Part shown: piece by piece, positions 12,589-25,654 of the stretch
How positions within the stretch are numbered: the first letter of the stretch is position 1
Layout: every line of letters starts with the position of its first letter
Assembly (NCBI GenBank): GCA_030141605.1
Contig: JAQGDQ010000050.1
Coordinates: 261,971 to 321,970, forward strand
From: Tubiluchus corallicola
Lineage: Eukaryota > Priapulida > Priapulimorpha > Priapulimorphida > Tubiluchidae
Reading direction: 5' to 3'
DNA length: 60,000 nt
Notes under the pieces: model-generated
What the model saw: only the letters and a program-made list of their open reading frames with translations
Databases searched by the model: none
Told to the model about the DNA's origin: nothing
Position numbers and translations under genes: made by a program

Positions 12589-13572
12589 ATGAATTATTCT
12601 TTCTTGGAATCAAATTTCACCAGCGACTTCATTAATGTTAAAAGCAAATCGTACTTTGCTACGTCCTCAATGCTTTTCTGGGGTTTTGTCTTTCTGATAA
12701 TGATGACAATGAATGGACTCGACGCTTTCGTTGCTGTGTCTATTGTGGTCACTGAATCACTGTGGAGCACTGGTAATTTTCTCCTGGCGAACTTGGCTGC
12801 AAGTGGAGCGTTTACTGGCATTTTCAGTTTTACAGCCAACATGGTTCGCCGTCGCATTGCTGAGTTCTCTGCCGTCGGCTGTTCATTTTATCTTTTCTTC
12901 TGCTACGCTTTGCTTATTGGAAGCAACCAAAGCCACATATGGATTACTATTGACCGCTACGTTGCCATACTTTATCCTCTACATTATCCGATGATATGTA
13001 CAACCAGAAACACTAAAATTCTTCTTCTTTGCATTTGGATCTATTGCTGTTTGGTAGGAATTTTATCCACCACACGTGTGATGGTGTCTACGGACGATAA
13101 GTTTGGTACATGCATTGGTATGGAGAATGTAAGCACGCCGTTTAACTATTTCTTTAATTCCCATTTTTTTCTGTCAATTGTTGTACAAGCTGTTGTCTAT
13201 TCGAGAATACTAAAAGTCATACTGCAGCACAAACAGCGACTCGCACCTTTGGCTCCGGGAGCACAGCAAACTTACATCGACATAAAACAGAGGATAAAGA
13301 CAGCAGCACCTTTGTTTATATGCACATCGACTGCGATAGTTTGCCAGTCTACAATGGTTTTCGAGGGGATTCTCTTGCACGCAGGAAAACTTGAAAATCT
13401 GCCAAAAGCTGTAGAAACGCTTCTCAAGTTTTCTGCATACGTGTTGCTTAGCATTGGTCATTTGATTACTGTAATTGTGTACTTTATTAAAATTAAAGAA
13501 TTGCGCGGTATGTTTTTAAATTTAATCCTTTGCAGGAAGAGATGCAATAATCGTATCGGTAACTTGGATTAG
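12589..13572 (+). CDS. divergent class A (rhodopsin-like) G-protein-coupled receptor, intronless
   Basis: Seven-helix plasma-membrane receptor of 327 residues in one exon. Seven hydrophobic segments fall near residues 26-55, 62-82, 98-126, 143-163, 185-210, 238-262 and 280-302. The helix 3 end is intact (IDRYVAILYPLHYP, DRY at 122-124). Cys98 and Cys175 can form the usual helix 3 to loop 2 disulfide, Trp150 is the helix 4 landmark, and N-glycosylation sites occur at Asn2 and Asn9. Several conserved positions are changed. The helix 2 Asp is Gly73 (NLAASG). Helix 6 has CQST where CWxP is expected. Helix 7 reads LITVIVY instead of NPxxY. The ligand is unknown. The frame is long and undamaged, so the gene is probably functional despite the changes, and there is no sign of introns. 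It could be a lineage-specific orphan or chemosensory receptor. Confidence 0.85.
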   Translation: MNYSFLESNFTSDFINVKSKSYFATSSMLFWGFVFLIMMTMNGLDAFVAVSIVVTESLWSTGNFLLANLAASGAFTGIFSFTANMVRRRIAEFSAVGCSFYLFFCYALLIGSNQSHIWITIDRYVAILYPLHYPMICTTRNTKILLLCIWIYCCLVGILSTTRVMVSTDDKFGTCIGMENVSTPFNYFFNSHFFLSIVVQAVVYSRILKVILQHKQRLAPLAPGAQQTYIDIKQRIKTAAPLFICTSTAIVCQSTMVFEGILLHAGKLENLPKAVETLLKFSAYVLLSIGHLITVIVYFIKIKELRGMFLNLILCRKRCNNRIGNLD

Positions 13573-16500
13573 CAGTTATGGTCTACTGTGTAAGAGTTGC
13601 TACTTCATGAGAACATTTAGGCTTGTCCTATCTTAATGTTGTGATTATCTGAATAATATGTATACGGTATTGGACATCCGCCATCGGCATATTGGGGGGG
13701 GGGGGCACCGAGCACTTACTGTCCCCTGGAGATTAGGATATTACTACATGTAAATTCAGTGACTACAAAGCTGTAAGTTGTCTAAAATATTTCAGTAGGT
13801 CCTTTTAAACGTCTAATAATGCAGAAATGCAGAAAATGCATCGGCAAGGAGCTAATCTATAACGTGTCTTTACATAGACAGGCATAACTATAGGAAAGGC
13901 AGGTGATAACGTTATTGATTGATTTTTTTAATTCATGCAATTAATGACCATTTATAAGAATAAGGTTGGTATTTTCTAGTAAAGCGAAAATTATGATGCT
14001 GGTTGAGTCAATATACTTGAAAGTTCGCATTTATAGTTCTTACGCATTAATAGTATCATATTTTACGAGCAAAAACAAGTGTTAAACTGTAAAAACTTAC
14101 CAGCTATTTATGCATGATGTTATGACTCACTGATGCGATTCCTGCTGATGTTCCAATTTTGTTTTAGGATGGGATGTGTAACTTACTGAAACTAACAAGA
14201 CAAACTCGTAATCTTAAATTAATTAAGTTAAACCAATACGTGATGTTTAAAATTAATACAATTAAAGGTTAATTTATTTATTATTATATTAATTTACCAT
14301 TTTCGTGTCGTTTTTGTGAAACTTATTACTCGCTTGTTAAATTTTTCTTGCTCACCTGCCTGGAAATGTCACTTAGAAGATAATTTACTGTTATCATAAA
14401 ATCCGTTTTTTCGTTAGTTTATAATATAGAGTAACTTTATCGTGATGTCGCAGTATCAAAAACTGTTAAAAATGTATTACAAGAACGAGAACAGCACCTT
14501 GACGAAACAGACGTTTTAATAGAGTTACTTCGCACGAGGACATAACAAGCCTCGCTTTATAGTGTGGACAAATAGTGAGACTAATTCCCAAGTTTTCACA
14601 TATCAGTAATATATGTGTATATATGTTGACAAAATTGAGAAATTAATTATTTAACATCTTAATTAATGTATCTCAAGATTGCTTTTAACGATGGAACGAA
14701 CCGGAAAAAAAGAAACGTGAAAATGTCAGTAACCAAGATCTTTCGCTATCCGACAGGTACCATAACCGCTACATTACCATAAAACCAGCAATCATGACAG
14801 TTTTACTTAATTCTTGTCAACCTGTTTAGTTTCCAAAAACTTCAGTTAATTGTGGTTGGATACATTTTAATCATTAAATGAGAAGAATTTTTGCTAACGT
14901 TTCATATTAAAACTAACTTGATTTACATGAGCATCTATTTGATCTACCTGGGCGGGCCCAGCAATAATTCTACGCCCTGATTTTCTCAGATTATCTGCAC
15001 TAGATATCTTGACGATATACTAATGCAATGGCAATGTATCAGTAAGCATAATTCAGGCTGAATATTAGGCTAACTGGCAAGCTTTTGTAAACGCTTAGTC
15101 GCTGTATGTCATCAACATGTCATTTTCGCGATTGGATGTTCGGTATTAATGCGAAATCTGAAACCACGAGAAAATTTAGAAATGCATGTCTCTCTAGTTT
15201 TGTTATCAATAGATGTGCAATGTTTCATTCAATGGTTTTTTTACCCCCTTTACCCTGAGACTGAAATTTGCATCACATACATGCACTTTAATCACTAACA
15301 GTTTTTCATCACAGCACTTGTTTGTCTAAACGAAATAGCTGCGCCAATTATAAGGTCAGCTACTAACAATATAGCACAATGTTTTTCTTTACAAATTTAT
15401 TAAAGTGCCCTCCATCTTTATCAATTCGGTTCCGCCATAATATTGTGTTGTGAAAATTTATATAATCAGTGTAATGTATTCTGTATTACATTATCACAGT
15501 TTGTTTACTTTATTTATTGCGGTTCGTAAAACAAAAATGTTGTGTAATAATTACGTAGGTCTAATACATCCACTGCCTAATGTAGTTGGCCAAGCGTTGT
15601 TGTAAAATGTTACATAAATAAATTTATATCTAATTATTTATGCCTTTTTCATTTGTACGTTCACTTTTGATTTCTGGTACGTTTGCTGGTGGAACAAATT
15701 ACTTAATGTAGTTTATTTAGTCCCGAAAAGCTTTCTAAATCGGGTTAAGTTTATTACAAGTCCACTCTGATAATAATTAAGGTACCATCAAACACTTGAC
15801 GTGTTTGAAAACATGTTGCTAGAAAAGCTGTTACTAGAGTTGGAGCACGTCTGAAGTGACTGTTTGGCACATTTTATAATGATGACCTCTTGATCTTATT
15901 TCGCTCTTCGATGAGTCTCATAGGCGTGTACATGTGGTTGTTAGTCTTTTGTGATTGTACGGTCGACACCATGCTAATGAATATAGCACAGAGCAGATCT
16001 ATTCGCCGGGTGCTCAGCAGTGTGGCTAGATAATCTTTAAATTTTTAGCTGGAAATAAGTCATTACTTTTGTGAGTGCTGTAGTGTTTGTCATCCAGGTA
16101 CACCAGAATGGACGTTAATATTTTGCATAAAAGGGAAATAAAAGTGAATCACATGAAGTTGATCATCTGACCCACTATTATGGCAGACGAGAGGAATATA
16201 ATTAATTTATTACGTTAATAAGATAGTGCTATTCCGTTCAGGGGCTCAAATCACGCAAGAACTATTTTTATTTGCGTAGGATTTAAAATAAATGTGTGTT
16301 TGACAACCGCGCTATGACGCATGGTCAGCCTGTTGATGAAAGTCGTATTGTGTATGCCCTAATTCTCATACAATAGTTTGCTTATGTAATTATCACTATC
16401 ATCCGATTATAGCAAAATAGTATCTATTTTTGTGCACACGTTTAAGTAAGTCTGACATCCTGTGTCTAATCGGGTACTTAACGTTTTCTGTAAACATATC

Positions 16501-17060
16501 ATACATCCAGCTCTCTCACAAACTGTTCTACATTCGGTTGTTTTAAATAAGCTTTTTATAATAATTAAATCGAACATATTTCAACTAAAACTCTAAGTAA
16601 TTATTATTTTATCCTATCACACCTATCATAGACTTCGTAGGTATTTTCCTTAATATTTCGGTGGTTTGTCTGCACTTTTCCGTTTGAAATGTTGCAGGTA
16701 AGTAAACGTCGAGATTTTGGCTCAATTACAGGCAGTGCCGAGACCTCGCAAATTACCAAAAAATGACACAAATAGCAGATGATAAGACGTTAGTGGTTGT
16801 AACATGACTTCCTACAAAAATGAAAGTAGAAAAAATACGAGTATTGGGATGTCCCTGTCTCGTGCTTACTGGGTTGCTTATTATTACGCGTTCTGGTAAA
16901 TCGTTATAAAAATTTTATTTATTTACTTGAACATGGACACGAATATGTTTATTTTTTATGTGAAAGCAATGTGCTTCTGGCACTTCAAAATCAATTTGAA
17001 ATTAAAATCAAAATCCAATCACTCCTATTAGGTAACTCAAGACACCTGAATTAGAATCAG
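13573..17060. other. intergenic DNA
   Basis: Nothing coding was recognised. A run of 13-14 G lies near 13694-13707. The rest is AT-rich unique-looking sequence. Confidence 0.5.
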
Positions 17061-17074
17061 TCATTGCTTACCTA

Positions 17075-17308
17075 TCGCCTTTTTTTATTCTCTCTTTACT
17101 TCCTTTCCTCTTCCGTTCTCTCGTTTTTTTCTTATTCTTATTCCTTTCAGAGGCATTTTTGTTTCATTTATTATTGTCTTCGTGACTACTTTCTTCCTAC
17201 ATGTCTTTTTTTATACCTGTCTGCCTGTTTAACTGAATACCTGTTCGTTAGCATACCTCTTTTTTGCTTTCATCTTTATTTCCTGTTCTCGTTCTAATTC
17301 TAGATTCT

Positions 17309-17345
<37 letters not shown>

Positions 17346-17646
17346 CTGTCTCTCTTTCTCCCTCTCTTCTTTTTGCTGTTGTCCGTCTTGTTTTTGCCGC
17401 CCGGTCATTTCTCTCTTTATTTCTTCTTTCCTTTATTTCCGTGCCTTGTCTGTCTTCCCTTCGTTTCTTCTTTTCTTTCCTTTGACACTTTAATTCTTTC
17501 TTTTGTTCTTCATTTCCCTTCTTTCTTTCTTCCTTTCCCACCTTTCTTTCGTCAGCCTATCTTCTTTTTCGTTTTCATCAAATCTCCTGTTCTCTTTCTA
17601 GTCCTAGATTCTCTTCTCTCATTTTTTCTCTCTCTCTCCCTCCCTC

Positions 17647-17699
<53 letters not shown>

Positions 17700-17995
17700 T
17701 TCTCTCACTCTCTTTACCTTTCTTTCTTTCTTCTTGCTGTTGTTCCGTCTGTGTTTTTGTCGCCCGATCGTTTACATCTTCCTTCTCTCTTCATTTCTTT
17801 TTTCTCCTTTCTTCATTCCTCCCGCCCTTTCTTTCTTTCCTCCTTTTCGTTCTCCCTTTTCATCATAATTCTGTCTTTTGTTCTTCATTTCCTTTCTCTT
17901 TTTCTTCCTTCCCATCTTTCTATCATTTTTCCTTTTTCTTCTGTTTTTTGTCTTATTCTTTTTTCTTCCTTTTCTTCGCGTTTTCTCGTCCACAG
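17075..17995. repeat. polypyrimidine (CT-rich) block containing a tandem duplication
   Basis: About 900 bp with nearly all pyrimidines on the + strand, including two long (TC)n runs (17310-17342 and about 17627-17710). Two diverged units follow one another, about 17281-17575 and 17586-17945. Each has CCTGTTCTC, TAGATTCTCTT, a (TC)n run, TTGCTGTTGT plus CCGTCT, a GTCGCCCG/GCCGCCCG word and TTTTGTTCTTCATTTCC in the same order. The Leu/Ser/Phe-rich frames here are not genes. Confidence 0.9.
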
Positions 17996-20390
17996 ACTAC
18001 ATTAGTCTTCTTCTAGATTCCATGCAAAAGTTCGTGTGTAAAATTTGTCTACCAACGCCAATATCGAAATAATAAAATATTTACTTGTAAGATCTACTAC
18101 CTTAGTAAACTAATCATGAGCTTCTAATGGCAATGAACTTGCAAAATAGTGAGAGATTTAAGTGGGCTGAACATACGGTCATAAATTTTCTCTCCAAACA
18201 AAATATCTCATAAAATCTGTAGTGCCTTTTTGATGTAACGAAATGTATTCAATAGTTTGAACTTGTGTAACTGCGTAAAGTTTCGCATATACAATAGCAT
18301 TACAAGTGAGAAAAATGTGCAGCCGGTAAAACAATGACGGTTTTCCCTCATCAAGCGTTCCAGTTTAAAATGAACAAACTGTAAAAGTGACGAAAGTTTT
18401 TCAACTCATCTATCTGCGTAGTATGAATAGTAGCAGAATATCATTAAGATTTAAACTAATTAATTCTCGCACCTATGTGGGTTATACCTCTCATCCACTA
18501 ATTTATGTGCTATAATTATTAATACATGTAATTATCTTTACTCAGGTTTCAGCGTATATAATAACATAATTTTGTTGGATTAATCTTTTAAGTGTCACAG
18601 TGGGGGTAACTAGTCTGCTAAAATAAGATGGAATGCTCGCTTCAAGATAGCAATAAAATCTTGTGTTTTCTGTAGCAAGGAAAATTTTACTAACACGTAA
18701 GGGAAGTTGCTGTCTTAGCGTTAAATGAACCGAAAAATAGCAAAAAATTATATTAAGTAATTTCACTTTTCATTCACATTAAATCTGCTAGTTTAAGTAG
18801 GTCACGTGAATGGTTGTTTCTCTTGAATTCTGTTTGAGCTTTATTCCACCTTAAACCTGTCATGCGTTTGTTTAGTAACACTTCCTTATTTCACATTTCC
18901 TAGGACTTGCATTGTTTGCCTAGTGCACATGAATTCTTTCAATAGTACAAGATTATCCCTCTTGCAGTGTGTATTTTAAATTCCTTTATTCTTTCTTGTT
19001 AATTTGCTATTGCCTTGAGGTTTCTGCATGGGGCCTGCTACAGCTTACAGCTTGAACGAGCTGCAAACATACGTTGTGATCTTGGGAGTAGCACCTAGAA
19101 CATATATAGAGGGGGATTTATTCAGTGGGTTTGTGATTAAGGCCTGCACTCATTCTCGTACAAAACTCACAATATGGTTGCGCCTGCGATACACTATTTC
19201 TATGAAGGTTAAACGATTTCTATAAAGGTAGAATCTAACACTTAGGTTGCGTTGGTTTAAAATTCTTGCCCATAGTGACGTTATTTGTAAAAAAAAGTTT
19301 ATAAGTTTAGTTTCTTTCTATTAGGGAGCTTGCCGAAAAGCTCAGCAACAACGTTACGAACAAATTAAGACTAATAATATTGCACAGATAAAGACGCCAA
19401 CGATGTACTTATTCGTAAAGTGAAGTTAAAAACGTGATATCCTGTACTCGGATTTATAATGTTAGGATTTATAATATAATCTTAATTGTAGACCTAAATG
19501 CATGACGTCATCTCTGGTTGTTTTGACATTTTTGCGCTGGTACCTTGCACTACCCGCTCAGCAGGAGTGCAAGTTTTCTCCTTTTATCATTGACAACCAC
19601 GAAGGTGTGTGAATTACTATTCTCAGATTTCTATTCAGTAACATGTGGGTGCAGATTTATTAAAGTCTTTTACCTTGCTGTATGTAATAGCTGCTTGTTA
19701 TACAGCTCATGTCCTTGGGTCACCGTGCTTGTCACAGTCATAAATTCATTGGTGTTACTTCCTTGATAATTACTATTGAATACAAGTAACAGTTTATTAC
19801 TTTGTCATCTATCAGGTAAATTACTTATGCATTTTAGCCCACAGTTGGCACTAGCATTATGCAAATTAGAAGAGTTTCAGTATGGACATTCGGTTTTTCA
19901 GAGTCCGCTGTTCAGGTGAAAAAATATTAATATTACATAATGAAAATTAATGCCCGGATAAAGTTACCTACATCAAGAGTAGTGTTTGCGATAATAAAGC
20001 CTCCTTTATAGTATCGCTGCCTTGTAACCATTTGTAACTTGCATGTGTATTCGTACTGTATTATATAGAAAATAATAATGAACTATAGGTTTAGGTGGCA
20101 TTTGTAGGATCTTAATAGCCTCACTAATTAATATCTATTTTTCTGAAGATGTAATATATCATGTGAAGACTTACAGACTTTCTAGTCTGTTTGGGAACCT
20201 AGTAATCACTGTTAGTTCAACAAACTTCTCTAAAGACGTTTGAGTTCTAATTAATTACGAAATCAGTCCAACCGTTGAGTCCCTGTTAGCTTGCATGCGT
20301 CAATTAGCTGTAGAAGTATATATATTTCAATTTGAGAAATTGTTTACTATCCTACTTTTGGGTTGTGAGATATTTTTTTTGCTGTTGCAG
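17996..20390. other. intergenic or 5' intron of the long gene
   Basis: No coding exon was recognised. Because the coding exon at 20391 begins at a splice acceptor, a 5' untranslated exon and promoter must lie upstream, possibly here. I could not place them. Confidence 0.4.
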
Positions 20391-22706
20391 GGACCATTAT
20401 GGGGGAAGTGGTTTTAAGGAACGCATCGAGTAAAGATAACAGAAGGACACTTTGGAGGGCAGCAAAACGTATCATGTCGCGTTCAACGCACTCCCCTGTG
20501 ATCACTCCTGACGACAACAGCGCCATTAACACTCCCATTAGTTTTAAAAAACCCAAACCGCTGCCAAAACCATTCGAACTTACCCAACTTATGAGAAAGA
20601 AACGATCAGGAAATAATAGGCCCATGCCACATGCGGATGCAGACACATTAGCTAAAAGAACTAAAACAAATACATTTACAACGCTAACTGATAAAAGAAA
20701 AGTCAATGAACTGCCTGCACAACTTGCTTCACTGAGTAATGGCTGTGCAAACTTAGATACTGACATTGTCAGCAAGCTGTCTGATCAAAAGAATTTTGCT
20801 GATTCTAATGACTCAATTGAAGTAATTATTGATGCTAAAACTCCAAGCTGCATTTTGCCAAAAACAACGAAAGAAGACAAAGCAAGTGTTGTGGCAAATA
20901 ACCCAGTGCGTGACGCAGACAACTTGGATAATGACAGCCAATTAAAAGAATATATAGAAAGTAACACGCACGCCCCGAGTTACTGGACTGAACAACTTAC
21001 CGACGGCACACAGGTGTTTGAAAGTAATGCCGACTTTACCAGCAAGCAACTGTTAGCTGGAGTTGAATTAACTGGATCAGAAGTTTTGCTAACTGGGGGT
21101 TCACGCTTGGACGACGTATCGAGTGCAGAAAGGAGGTCAACTTGGGGCAGCAGCAGTAGCTGCTGTTCGAAGGGAGATTGTGCTACTGTGTTACACCGTG
21201 AGTGCATGAATAATGGAATTGGACGAGCTGTGTACAGTAGAAACGGTACAGCAACTCAGAATAACAAAGACGTTCCACTCTCTCTGGTTGAGTTTAAAGA
21301 GAAAGATTTAGCGATCAAACAATATTCGCGCACTAGTAAGCAAACGCCCAGACCGCCGCTGATGCCAAAACCTAAACATTTGGCAGTAAAATCCGGGCTG
21401 AAGATCAAAAGTGCTCCATCGCGACGCAGTAAACTTTCTAGACGCTGTATGAGTGCGCCATCGTTTAAGAAAGATACCAGGCTGGGGCCTCGCGACGGCA
21501 GTAGCTTGCTGGATGAAATTATGAAAGAAATTGGGTATGTTCCTAGTAGAAATGTGACTTCAGAAGCGAGTGAAATGAAACTGGATGACTTGCATGTTGT
21601 TGAGAATTGCTTACAAGTTGATTGTTCTAATTCTAATATGAACACAAATGTAGATACTTCACGAACATCAAACGAAAGCGATAATACCGAAACTGGAAAC
21701 ATCAAACCCTGTGATATAGCATCAACTGCCAGAAGTTGTACGTCAAGTCCTGTTCCGATGCCACGAAAGAGCTTACTGAAGAAGAGATCTTTGCTTTTGA
21801 CCAAAAAACCTGCCGTCTTGACTACATCCAACAAAGAAGACGCTCAAAGTGATCCATTAAAAAATCCGGCTATTATCGATCTGAAAGATATCAGTATTAA
21901 GTGCGAAAAAGAGGTTCTCTATCTGAAAAATAATGTAAATGAAAAACGTTTTGACCCGCTCGCTACAGTAGACCATGTGCAAAATGGTGACTACTCCGAA
22001 TGCCAAGATATGGAAATAAAATGCGAAATGCAAGATGCTGAGTCAGTGTCCATTGGCAGTGCTCAAGATGATGGAACTTCAGTTGGATCGTTTGGCTCGG
22101 AGATAGAGCGTTTACTGAAGAATTTCGCTAGTGAGTCAAATTTCAAACTAACAGATACGGATGGTGACTTGATGCTTTTGGAGGATACGTTTCTAGTAGA
22201 AAGTGACTACGAGGCCGTTTGTGGAAATGGCAAAGACTCTTCAAGTCAAGGTGAATTTGACGACACCTATGCTGACATTGATGAAGGCTTTGATATGACA
22301 GCTTCACAAAGGATGGTCACGTTTGATTCGGAAGATGAGAACGAAACCGAAAATGTTTATGCTGACATTGACGATGTTGATGCAGGTGCCAGTGCTGACG
22401 TTTACCGCCCATGGGCAAGCTTGTGCACCTTCACTTCTTCGTGCACTGATCCTATTGAGACGGACCCAGTGTACACAGATATATCGGATCCCACTGTTCA
22501 GACTACTTCCCTATTTACCGAATCTCCGAGACTTGCTGAATATGGAGTTGATTGCAGTTACACACAACAGAAAACCACGTGCACAAAGAAGAAGAACTTC
22601 TCTGATCCTGGACTGACAGATAAAAGTTTGGTTATTCGAGGCACCATGGTGGAAATTAGGGAAGTTAGAGAAGCAACTGAACTTGGAGAGCCAGAAATAA
22701 CTGCAG
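20391..22706 (+). CDS. large first coding exon of a disordered scaffold / FGD5-FGD6-like RhoGEF N-terminus
   Basis: The exon starts after a strong acceptor (T-rich tract, GCTGTTGCAG ending at 20390). The ATG is at 20399 and the exon ends at 22706 before GTAAGG, giving 769 codons plus one base. The apparent stop at 22745 is intronic. The protein is hydrophilic and low in complexity, with proline motifs typical of SH3 ligands: KPKPLPKP (about 50-60), PRPPLMPKPK (about 317-326) and SPVPMPRK (about 450). It has basic Ser/Arg stretches (about 335-360) and an acidic C-terminal part with tyrosine sites YEAV (about 602), YADI (about 623 and 655) and YTDI (about 692). Such a layout, ahead of a DH-PH core, resembles FGD5/FGD6, activators of Cdc42-type GTPases, but no catalytic domain is in view. 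Another adaptor protein is possible. That it is a real coding exon is well supported. The family is a guess. Confidence 0.8.
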
Positions 22707-25021
22707 GTAAGGTTATTAAATTATTTTATGTCTTCATACTTTTGTGACTTTGAAATGATGATTCTTCTAGTAAAAAACTAGGAGTTTTTTCGCCAAGCCT
22801 CAGAAGTTTTCCTAATTGGGAAAGTTTTTAAAAACCTACAATTATTATAATATAATTTTTGTACAACTATAAATGCGTGATGCATAACCAATACCTATTG
22901 AAGTTTAGTTGTAATCTTTTCATATAATTGTCTCATTACTACTCCTTCTGTGCTAGTACCAGATCTGGCCATTGTACAGGTAGAACAGGTGGAGGGTGGG
23001 CCAGCATTGCTGCAGCTGTAGGGTAAAACCCGAATATCCATACAGATTATCCACTCGGGCTTGCCCTCGGCCTCGATAAATTATCTTGATCCTTGAATTG
23101 ACGAACCAACTCACTTAACAGTGAGGTTCATAAACCATAAATTTATGAGTTTTACTGCTGTGTGGCAATGACCAATTTTAATAATTGGAAATATATGGAA
23201 TGATTAATTATAATAGTATCAGCATTTAATATCAACTTCTGTTAGGGGTGACCTTTGACCTCTACGTCAAAAGGCAACTCAATTGTGGCGTTTTTTCGAA
23301 CGAAGTGGTTTTGCTCAAATTTCAGTCGCTCAGTTATTTTCTAAAGGGCACACTTTGAAATGTCTATTGATAAATGACTGTGCATTTACTGATAAATCTT
23401 TAACAGCCTCAAACAGTAAGTTACCGTGTATGAACTAATCAAACTATATACAGCATCTTAAATTATGCTTTGTGGTTATAAATAATAATAGCTCACCAGT
23501 TTTATCCACATTCGATCTGCCTGCTGTACACGACTTAAGCAAATGCATGGTGTGAGATTTGATTTAAAATAATAAAGTAAAATCATGAAACCATCCAGAT
23601 GGAGCGAATTTAATAGTAGAACAGAACTAACCAGACAATACTGTTTATTGAAAATTTAAAATGAACGTTTAATTGTTAATATAAATAACGACCAGCCCCA
23701 ACACTAAAATTTTAGCTGTGCCTGCAAATCATCATCATATTTACTTTGGCGAGATTAAACAGTTACTAGCTTGAATTCTTTGTAGAAAAATTTGGAAAAA
23801 TTACGTGTGTGGTAAAATCGCTATTCATTATGGTAGTTTTGCCCGAATTAACTTTCCATTCTGGGGATTTTTCGTAGTTGTTTAAAATGTTTGTCTGAGT
23901 TCGAAGCTATCAATTTCCAAAGGATTGAAGACAACAGAAACGGAATGTATGTATAGCATGGTGACACAACGGCAAATAGTAGTTATTATAAAATTTAGGC
24001 AGAAACAATGCTAATGCACAGTATAATGTTTTATAATTGCAGTGTACGTGTCATGCGATTTCTGACCTTTTACAAAAATTCAAATTAATTGCGCAAATAG
24101 CTTTACCTTCTCTGCTTTTATCAAAACTGTTTTTCATTGTACTGCACGGCAAGTTATGGTATTGATGCACTGAAGCCTCTAGCAGATGAAATGAATGGTT
24201 GCGTGGCAAGCGACAGAGCAGTAATGTTCACTCTGTCTTAGTGATTATGGATTAAATTAGTTACTAGATATCTAATTGCGTGTAAATATGAATTTGGTGC
24301 AAATTTGAAGCCAACAGTGAATTTGGTGAAACAATCTTCGCAAATGATAGTGCTAAAAAACATTATGAAATCCTTAAAAATCGACAAAAGTGTTTTTATT
24401 GCATAAAGTTAAGAAAACTCCGTTGACAAGAAAAGCAATAAATAGCACAGTCGCGTAATACCACGGTAGCTTAAAATAGGGTCCGATCCAGTTGAAAGAC
24501 ATTCTATCGGAAATTAAAGAAGCTTAGGTCTCTCAATATCTTTAAAAAGAAACGTTTACATTAATTCAAAATGCTTATATACCGTTCAAAAGATAGAAAG
24601 ACCTACGTAACTCTGTGTATTCTGTGGTATTTCTTCTAAAAAATTAGGCACATAAACAGTATTGTTTAATATTATTTAATTTGTTCATTGTGTTGTTTTG
24701 AAATAGAATATTAGTTGATGTTATTATGCGTAGCTGCAGATATCGGCTTATTTCACAAAGATCATATGACTTTCCAGTGATTGTCAATTTCCTTGGCCTT
24801 TGCTTATTCAACATACCTGATTAATATAAAACAAAATTTCATTTACATCTAACATGAAATTCAACTAAGGATATTAAACTCATATGTTATGGTTTTGATA
24901 CGAAGTACAACTATGTAAGAATGAGCACAAGTTAAAAATTAGTGAATGAATGGGCTGATTTATAAGAAAAGTACACCTATGAATATGCGTACATGTAATT
25001 CTTGTATTTGTGCTACGCAAC

Positions 25022-25131
25022 ATACTTTAAAAGTGAATTAAAAAGGATTCATTAAAACAATTATTTTTTCCATTATGTTCCATTAAAAATAATTGTTTTA
25101 ATGAATCTTTTTTAATTCACTTTTAAAGTAT
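25022..25131. repeat. near-perfect 48-bp inverted repeat (hairpin)
   Basis: The left arm 25022-25069 begins ATACTTTAAAAGTGAATT. The right arm 25084-25131 is its reverse complement with about two mismatches, around a spacer of about 14 bp. It is compatible with a foldback MITE or a recent palindromic duplication. No coding content. Confidence 0.9.
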
Positions 25132-25522
25132 TTTCTGTATGTAAAATCACACATGCTTATCCAGCCACCCACTCCCCCAAAAAGCTCTTCTTGTTTGCAA
25201 TGTCTAAAACTGTAACCAGTCCCACTTTGAAAACTTAATAAAATAATATTTATAATTGTGTCTATCCCGTCAAGCGGAAATCGTAATAAAGCTTGTTACT
25301 CGTGCCTGCGTTTGTATAATTATAGCAGCACTAATTACTGATAGATTTTGAATTGATGTGATAGTTCGTATGCAATCCCCTGCACTAATTGATAAATTCT
25401 GAAACGAAGTGGTAATCCTTATCTATAATTCTATGGTCTTTATATTTTTCATATAGCTCGGCACTCCTTAAGTAGGTATTCAAGACTTAGGGTAGAATGG
25501 TAAGTGGTTGTGAGGCGATCTG

Positions 25523-25623
25523 ACTCTTACAATGGATAATTTTCTGAGATGAGACACTGAAGCAGCCGAGATGTCTTAGCCATGCACAACTTTATATATA
25601 TAAAGTTGTGCATATATATATAT

Positions 25624-25654
<31 letters not shown>

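Noticed and set aside
17064-18005. Long Leu/Ser/Phe-rich frames
   Set aside because: They are translations of CT-rich DNA present in several frames on both strands; the same applies to 41370-41979 and 42674-43168.
22707-22747. C-terminal 13 codons of the 782-codon frame, ending in KVIKLFYVFILL
   Set aside because: They lie beyond a strong GTAAGG donor and the composition changes sharply, so they are intron read-through.
22980-23022. Possible small exon after TGTACAG reading GRTGGGWASIAAA in a fitting phase
   Set aside because: There is no good donor at the right place and the stop follows at once. The polypyrimidine tract is also poor.
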